From contig CM049309.1 in the NCBI GenBank assembly GCA_026874595.1, positions 43,973,079 through 44,037,078 of the forward strand: 64,000 bases of DNA. The letters are read 5' to 3'. How positions within the stretch are numbered: the first letter of the stretch is position 1; every line of letters begins with the position of its first letter. The DNA is from Sipunculus nudus. Taxonomy: Eukaryota > Annelida > Sipuncula > Golfingiida > Sipunculidae. Positions 58,901 to 64,000 of the stretch are shown here, in pieces. The notes beneath the pieces were generated by a model, which was given only the letters and a program-made list of their open reading frames with translations, did not search any database and was not told where the DNA came from. The translations under genes were made by a program, and so were the position numbers.

Positions 58901-61900
58901 TAGCCATAAAAAAGGTAGCATTACTGGTGCCCAATACTTTTTATACACTAATCAGTGATTGGATGTATTATGGTATACCCACAGTCTGTCTGTACATTAA
59001 CTTTTAGTGTCTCATCAATAACTATGGGGCTTTGATGGATTTTCACAAATTTTCACACCATAGCTACTTACCAATAGATTATCTTGCCTAAGTGTGATCA
59101 TGGCCTAAATCCACACATATTGACAAGGTCAGAGGTCACTCAGCTACTTTGTGGTAAAGCTGGGTTAACTTACCAGGAATAAGATTAATATTGATAAAAC
59201 TCAACAGAAATATTTATCAGTTTCAATTTATCAATTTCTAGCAAAATCCTTGCATATTTGATGAGGTCAGAGATCACCAGACTTTGATGGTACTGTCACG
59301 ACTTGCCAAAATTCTGATGAATTTTCATGAAACTCATTTTGATTAATAACCAATACAGTTTCATACCTGTGTTGCATTCTCAGCAAAATTCATGTTTTTG
59401 ATGAAGTCAGAGGTCACAAGACGTAGAAAGAGCGCATTATGCATTTTGCTGTGCTCTTATTAAAGTTTAAAGGGGCCAAATCACCTATCTAACCTTTATA
59501 AACTAAAGGTTATCCCTTGGAGCTTTTATAAAAATAGGCCAGAAAACCTGGATATCACCGCACACAGGCTCCTTGTTTTGTTTATATCAAAGTGTTTATA
59601 ATATGTGGGGGCCTGCCAAAATAATCTAAACAAATTCAACAAGGGCATCTGGCAGATAAGCAAGTCAGATAAGCAAGAGCTTTGCAAAGGCATTTTGCAA
59701 CAAGTGACCTTTCTGCCTCAGCATATATGCTACCTACTACCTTAGGTTACATATTTTTCCCATTTGTCAGCTTTGCTGTGTTTACAAACATGTTGTTGAT
59801 AAACAAGTCATACATCCTTCACAGAGGCATTATAAGAACTTTTCACAACAAAAATTACCCTTAGATCATTAACGTATACACAGAGGAAGCCAGATAAATT
59901 CAGGAAATCACATAAATTCATGATGATGTTTAATATTTCCATTGTCCTGTTATATACATGATGATGTTTAACATTTCCATTGTCCTGTTATATACATGAT
60001 GATGTTTAATATTTCCATTGTCCTGTTATATACATGATGATGTTTAATATTTTCGTTGTCCTGTTATATACATGATGATGTTTAATATTTCCATTGTCCT
60101 GTTATATACTTGATGATTTTTAACATTTCCATTGTCCTGTTATATATATGATGATGTTTAATATGTCCATTGTCCTGTTATATACATAATGGTGTTTAAT
60201 ATTCACATTGTCCTGTTTTAATATACATGATGATGTTTAATCTTTCCATTGTCCTATTATATACTTGATGTTGTTTAATATGTCCATTGTCCTGTTATAT
60301 ACATGATGATGTTTAATATTTCCATTGTCCTGTTATATACTTGATGATGTTTAATATTTACATTGTCCTGTTTTAATATACATGATGATGTTTAATCTTT
60401 CCATTGTCCTGTTATATACATGATGATGTTTATTATTTCCATTGTCCTGTTATATACTTGATGATGTTCAATATTTCCATTGTCCTGTTATATACTTGAT
60501 GATGTTTAATGTTTCAATTGTCCTATTATAAACATGATGATGTTTAATATTTCCATTGTCCTGTTATATACATGATGATGTTTAATGCTTTTCAGCATGG
60601 TTGTGTCTATGTTAAAAGAAGTGGAAAGTTTCAACAGGAGAAATCTGGAAAACAGCTACAGCTCTTTGTAAAGCATAATATTCCAGTAAGTTTACTGCTG
60701 TTTGGTAGTTTCCTATAGTAATGCAGATATCTCTAGGAATTCTGATATATAATTATGGTGTCAACACTGGCTAGATAAAACTGCCTTTGCAGGTTATACA
60801 CATAGTAACTAGGTAATGTGATCACTATACTGCACAAGTTAGGTTGATCAGATTCTTAGAAAGTAAACGTTGGAAAGTAAACAATACACATATATCTAGT
60901 TTTATGTTTCTTCCCTCTTTGTTAATTTTTTTCTGTTTGTTTTGGATCTAAGAGGCACAAATATTGTTGTCACTAACCGGAATATTGTAAGTTGCAAATT
61001 TGAATTTCTTTTTATGAAGCAAAGGACAATTTGATATCCGTTTAATTTTCTCTTTCAGTTTTGGATGGTTGTGTTTCCTGAAGGAACTAGGTACAATATA
61101 CAGAACAAAGCCAATATAGAAAAGAGTAGAAAATTTGCCAGAGAAAAAGGTATGTTCCATTGAAAAAAAGATCAGGAATGATGTTACAGTAGTAACTATC
61201 TATAGACTGTCTAAATATTATAAAACCACAAGCTGAACCAGGAGCAGAGGGTAATGCAGTGAGCCCCTATTCCCAAACTGTACACTCTTTTAGGATACTA
61301 GTTTTGTTAATTGTTACACTCAAAATGATCCAGTGCAGCATTTTTATGACATCACAGCATATCTTTAACTGAAGTGGAGAAGTAATTTATGCAAAGGAGG
61401 AAATACACATGCATGGGTTAACCGTCATGAGTTCATAATTGTTTATGTTCATGGAATATAATGACGCAGCAAACTTATTTAAGTTATGCTATCCAAGAAC
61501 TTGGAGATAAGGACATGTCATGTGATAGATCATGTGATAGATCATGTGGCAGTCAGGTCCTACCATGTATGGGTGGTCATCTTTCAGAATTGTGCTTGTC
61601 AGGGTGATGTTGTTGCAGAAAAAAATATCTTTAATCTAAATGAATCTTTTAAATCTTATACACCCATCTATGACGGGACCTGTTATGGTATACCCTTGGT
61701 CCATCTGTCCATAAACGTTTATGTCTGCGCAATAACTAACTGGGGCTTTGATTGATTTTCACAAAACTCACCTTACTTACCAATAGATTATCTTGCCCGA
61801 GTTTGATTATGGGCAAAATCAATTTAAATTTAATAAGGTCAGAAGTTACTAGGGTACTTTGTAGTGTCGCCACAATTACTTACCAGGAATATGATGGATT

Positions 61901-63394
61901 TTGATGAAATTCAACAGAAATATTAATCAATATAATATCCTGCATAAGGTTGTTTTCCAGCAAAACCATGCATATGTAATTAGGTCAGAGGTCACTAGAC
62001 TTTTGGTGTGCCATGATGACTAACCAAAAATCTGATATATTGTAATGAAACTCATAATGAATATAAACCAATACAGTTTCTCACCTGTATTCCATACTCA
62101 GCAAAATTCTCGCAAATTTAATGAGATTAGAAGTCACAAGATGTGCAACCAGCACATTATGCTCCATTTGCCTTGCTCTTTTTACCCTTAGTTTAGATGG
62201 TGATGCATGTGAATGTATTGGCTGGTAAACTGTTCAGCCTGTGCAGGGCATTTTGTTTGGGAGATACTGAAGATAATTGACAAACCAGCTGTGGTCATGT
62301 TGGAGCAGTTGGTGTTATAAAAATGTTTGATAAGTATCTCCAGTGTGTCAGAATTTATTCTGAGCTGAAGTCTCTTCAAATCATGAATGTACAGAATTAA
62401 ATAAAGTACATTTAATAAAAAAAGTGCTTAAAAACTTTTATTAGTGCATCTTGCTTATGCTTGATCTTTGATGTGGATTTCCTTTCCTTTTAGGATTAGA
62501 AGAACTTGATCAGGTCTTGACACCTCGTCACAAAGCTCTAGCACTCTGCATGAGAGAGCTGCAGTCCAAAGTAGATGCTATATATGATGTGACCATCGGC
62601 TACAGTAACACTACAGATAAAGAGACGGGCCACAGGATCACTTCACCTGGCCTCCCAGGTATGCTATTACTTCATTATACAGGTTGAGAGGCATGTAAGG
62701 TGAAGTTGCATTGTTAGAAATGAGTTGAGCAGCATTTGATTGGTTAATCATCACTGGTAGAAGGAGTTGTTTAAAATACATGTGTCTTTCTTCCTAAAGA
62801 AAAATAAACATTTTAATATATCTATTGCTTTGAAAAAAAAAAATTATCAGAGTTGATTATATTTCTATGAAAAAGGAAGACACTGACCTGGAGTCTAAAC
62901 TAATATTCATTATGTGTCTTATGTGTCATATCATATCATTTCCAATGAGCAAAGTTTCACATTACATATCAGATTGTGAGATAATGGATTGTGAGATAAT
63001 GTATCTGTAATACCTCTGCATTTTTTCTGCCCCTAAATGTGAAAAAGCTTAGGGTCCCAATGCTTTTGAATGATTCACTGCATCCTATTAAAAGCTGATA
63101 TTTCTGTCAGTGTTCCATGAGGGGTTAACCTAGTCCAGACTGCGGAGTAACTGGAAATGTCCAGTGTATATTTTCTGTGTCCAGAGCTTTAGTCTAAAAT
63201 ACCCAGGCCACTATACTCTGTTCATTCAATATTGAATATTAAATATTATCCTATGGTTTGTTTATTCCAGATTTCTTACGAGGGAGTTCCCCGCAGGTTC
63301 ATGTTCACATTGCCAGGATAGAGAGCTCAGCTGTTCCTAAAGAGGACGAGAAGCTACAACAGTGGCTACACGACAGATATGTACAGAAAAATAG
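49947..63394 (+). CDS. AGPAT5: 1-acylglycerol-3-phosphate O-acyltransferase (AGPAT5-like), exons 1-7, 3' end beyond the window
   Basis: Exons: 49947-50162, 57482-57560, 58530-58645, 60596-60685, 61059-61149, 62494-62658 and 63271-63394. All have GT-AG borders and matching phases and give 293 codons of roughly 365. The enzyme acylates lysophosphatidic acid to phosphatidic acid in ER or mitochondrial membranes. Residues 1-35 are hydrophobic (membrane anchor). The catalytic HX4D motif is NHQSTVD (94-100; His95, Asp100), split by an intron. GCVYVKR (139-145) and FPEGTR (173-178) are the substrate-binding motifs. LGTAP, LYGD, LKDGLKYFPMYG and AIYDVT match AGPAT5 better than other AGPATs. The last exon ends in RYVQKNR, mid-codon. 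The first intron (7.3 kb) holds two hAT-like elements and other repeats; the third ends in a minisatellite. Confidence 0.94.
50292..50395 (+). repeat. 104-bp direct repeat, left copy
   Basis: It matches 50939-51042 with a single C/T difference by eye (TTGATATTC against TTGATATTT at the start). The copies flank a 543-bp insert with inverted ends. Confidence 0.93.
50396..50938. mobile_element. TIR-bearing insert between 104-bp direct repeats
   Basis: Left end AACTATAGAAACCGGGCTTC and right end, read inward, CACTATAGAACGCGGGCTTC are inverted terminal repeats of about 20 bp. The interior has no coding capacity and includes a tRNA-like SINE head (50731-50790). Family not recognised. Confidence 0.6.
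50731..50790 (+). mobile_element. tRNA-derived SINE head
   Basis: ACTTAGTAGCGTGTAGGG resembles an A box and D arm, and GGTTCGATTCC (50767-50777) is a good B box. Stems do not close fully. Confidence 0.55.
50939..51042 (+). repeat. 104-bp direct repeat, right copy
   Basis: Partner of 50292-50395. Near-identity implies recent duplication or gene conversion. Confidence 0.93.
53100..53960. repeat. Tandem repeat of ~326 bp with TGACCTTGACCTTGA
   Basis: Units start near 53146, 53475 and 53800. Each has GAGAGTG(A/G)CCTTGACC followed by TTGAATA; the first two end with a GGTGCCAC-type block. It lies in AGPAT5 intron 1, preceded by a G-run at 53103-53118. Confidence 0.75.
54038..55050. mobile_element. 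hAT-like DNA transposon with perfect 8-bp target duplication
   Basis: The ends CAGGGTTGTTA...TTAACAACCCTG are inverted, and AGTAGAAT occurs immediately outside at 54030-54037 and 55051-55058. The 1013-bp body is non-coding. Subterminal sequence is rich in TTTTTCCC/GGGAAAAA and GGTAAATA words. This is the best bounded element in the window. Confidence 0.92.
55491..56570. mobile_element. hAT-like DNA transposon, older
   Basis: The left end is CAGGGTGGCC and the right end, read inward, CAGGGTTGGC. Flanking octamers CTTGTGGT (55483-55490) and CTTGCAGT (56571-56578) agree at six of eight positions. Subterminal repeats of the CCAGTATTTGCCAGCAAA kind occur at the right, and GCCAG/CTGGTAAATGCC words at the left. 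Non-coding, 1080 bp. Confidence 0.75.
58960..59460 (+). repeat. Dispersed repeat with AGGTCA motifs, copy 1
   Basis: It starts TATTATGGTATACCC, continues with GGGGCTTTGAT and TTTTCACAAA, then about three ~140-bp sub-units each ending in a GTCAGAGGTCAC-type block (59126, 59264, 59404). It lies in AGPAT5 intron 3. Copy 2 is at 61670-62190. Confidence 0.8.
59467..59917. mobile_element. piggyBac-type MITE, copy 2, right end lost
   Basis: It begins at TTAA (59467-59470) with AGGGGCCAAATC and follows the 2464-2912 copy closely through TATCACCGCACACAGGCT and CTTAGGTTACA to the ACACAGAGGAAGCC block near 59880. Its right inverted repeat and TTAA are missing; the minisatellite begins there. Confidence 0.7.
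59918..60588 (+). repeat. 38-bp minisatellite, about 17 copies
   Basis: The unit is CATGATGATGTTTAATATTT plus CCATTGTCCTGTTATATA, with point changes and a few length variants (a TTTTAATATA insertion twice). The last, partial unit runs into the splice acceptor of AGPAT5 exon 4 (TTTAATGCTTTTCAG). Confidence 0.96.
61670..62190 (+). repeat. Dispersed repeat with AGGTCA motifs, copy 2
   Basis: Same order of blocks as 58960-59460, including GGTATACCC, GGGGCTTTGAT and AGGTCAGAGGTCA at 61982-61994. It lies in AGPAT5 intron 5. Confidence 0.8.
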
Positions 63395-63439
63395 GTAAAG
63401 AGCCTTAAATGATTCCTAGTGGTATTGTATTATCAGGTT

Positions 63440-64000
63440 TTTAGCGAATCTGTGAGCTTATACGATGGTGTGGCGTCGTCCGGTGGCCGTCGTCGGTCGT
63501 CTGTACGTTAACCCATACTCTCTTGAGAAAATGGCAAGAGTTAGCATTACAAAATTTTAGGCAAAAAATTAGTCATCTAAAAAAATCCATCGGATTTTGC
63601 TTATTTTTTGGCTAACTGCATTTTCTTAGATTTAATAGGGAAAAAGCTTAAAAACCTTTAAAAATCTTCTTCTCTGAAACTGTTCAGCCAAATTGTCCAA
63701 TATTTCAAAGAAATGATCCCTGGAACAATCTCTCTCAAATTTGTTCAATTGGTTAAAGTTTGGTGATTTTTGGCCGAGTTACAAGAAGTTAAACTTAGTC
63801 ATCTGTCCAAAAAAGCATACTAAAATTACAATCTCAGAAACTCATGGAGCTATCATCACCAAATTTTATGGGAATGTTTGTCACATGAGTCATATCTGAA
63901 ATTGAGGTATTGGTGGCGCCACCTGCATCAGCCTTTTTTGTACGGGGGTCATCAGTGCCCTTATCATACTGAGGGCTACAAAAAACTTCTTCTCTGAAAC
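63440..64000. repeat. Repeat with GTCGTCCGG head, truncated by the window edge
   Basis: GGCGTCGTCCGGTGGCCGTC and ACGTTAACCCATACTC open the block. TTCTTCTCTGAAACTGTTC near 63667 and again at the window end implies another internal repeat. GGTGGCGCCACC occurs at 63911-63922, as in the 11-kb and 45-kb families. Confidence 0.6.

Overview
This is animal nuclear DNA. Split genes with GT-AG introns of 0.5 to 7 kb sit in AT-rich sequence full of (AT)n arrays, G/C homopolymers, tRNA-derived SINEs, MITEs and decayed DNA transposons. Repeats with ACGG/GGACGG-rich ends, AGGTCA-bearing repeats and tandem ~330-bp blocks suggest a lophotrochozoan, probably a mollusc-like marine invertebrate. That is inferred from repeat style and cannot be resolved further by eye. 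Layout, left to right: (1) 0.8-6.9 kb, plus strand: last five coding exons of a DC-STAMP-family protein (DCST1/DCST2 type) with a C-terminal C8 RING-like finger; its upstream exons are not recognised. (2) 8.3-20.2 kb, minus strand: a complete ten-exon gene for a 546-residue EF-hand protein of unrecognised family, joined here by splice sites and phase; its introns hold large repeat blocks. (3) 20.3-30.1 kb: gene-poor, with a broken LINE reverse-transcriptase end, a SINE, tandem repeats, a very AT-rich tract and one proline-rich minus-strand ORF of unknown status. (4) 30.1-32.2 kb: a DNA transposon with ~243-bp terminal inverted repeats built round GCCCATCTGCAGATGGGC palindromes, whose ORF starts at the inner edge of one repeat. 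(5) 32.4-32.6 kb, minus strand: first coding exon and likely promoter of a THAP-domain gene. (6) 35.7-38.4 kb, plus strand: an intact acyl-CoA synthetase (ACSF2-like) with an uninterrupted 550-codon CDS, TATA box and likely 5' UTR intron. (7) 38.7-40.2 kb: an old tandem duplication. (8) 42.3-43.3 kb, minus strand: a vigilin (HDLBP) retropseudogene ending in a poly(A) tract. (9) 44-46 kb: nested tandem repeats; 46.1-48.6 kb: a hAT-like element in an (AT)n array, itself interrupted by a pogo/Tigger-like element. (10) 49.9 kb to the right edge, plus strand: the first seven coding exons of an AGPAT5-type lysophosphatidic acid acyltransferase; its introns hold two further hAT-like elements, a 104-bp direct repeat round a TIR-bearing insert, a piggyBac-type MITE and a 38-bp minisatellite that runs into a splice acceptor. 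The genes look unrelated in function (gamete membrane protein, calcium-binding protein, acyl-CoA ligase, phosphatidic acid synthesis, THAP DNA-binding protein), and no operon-like logic is expected. All gene names rest on motif recognition by eye, without database searches.
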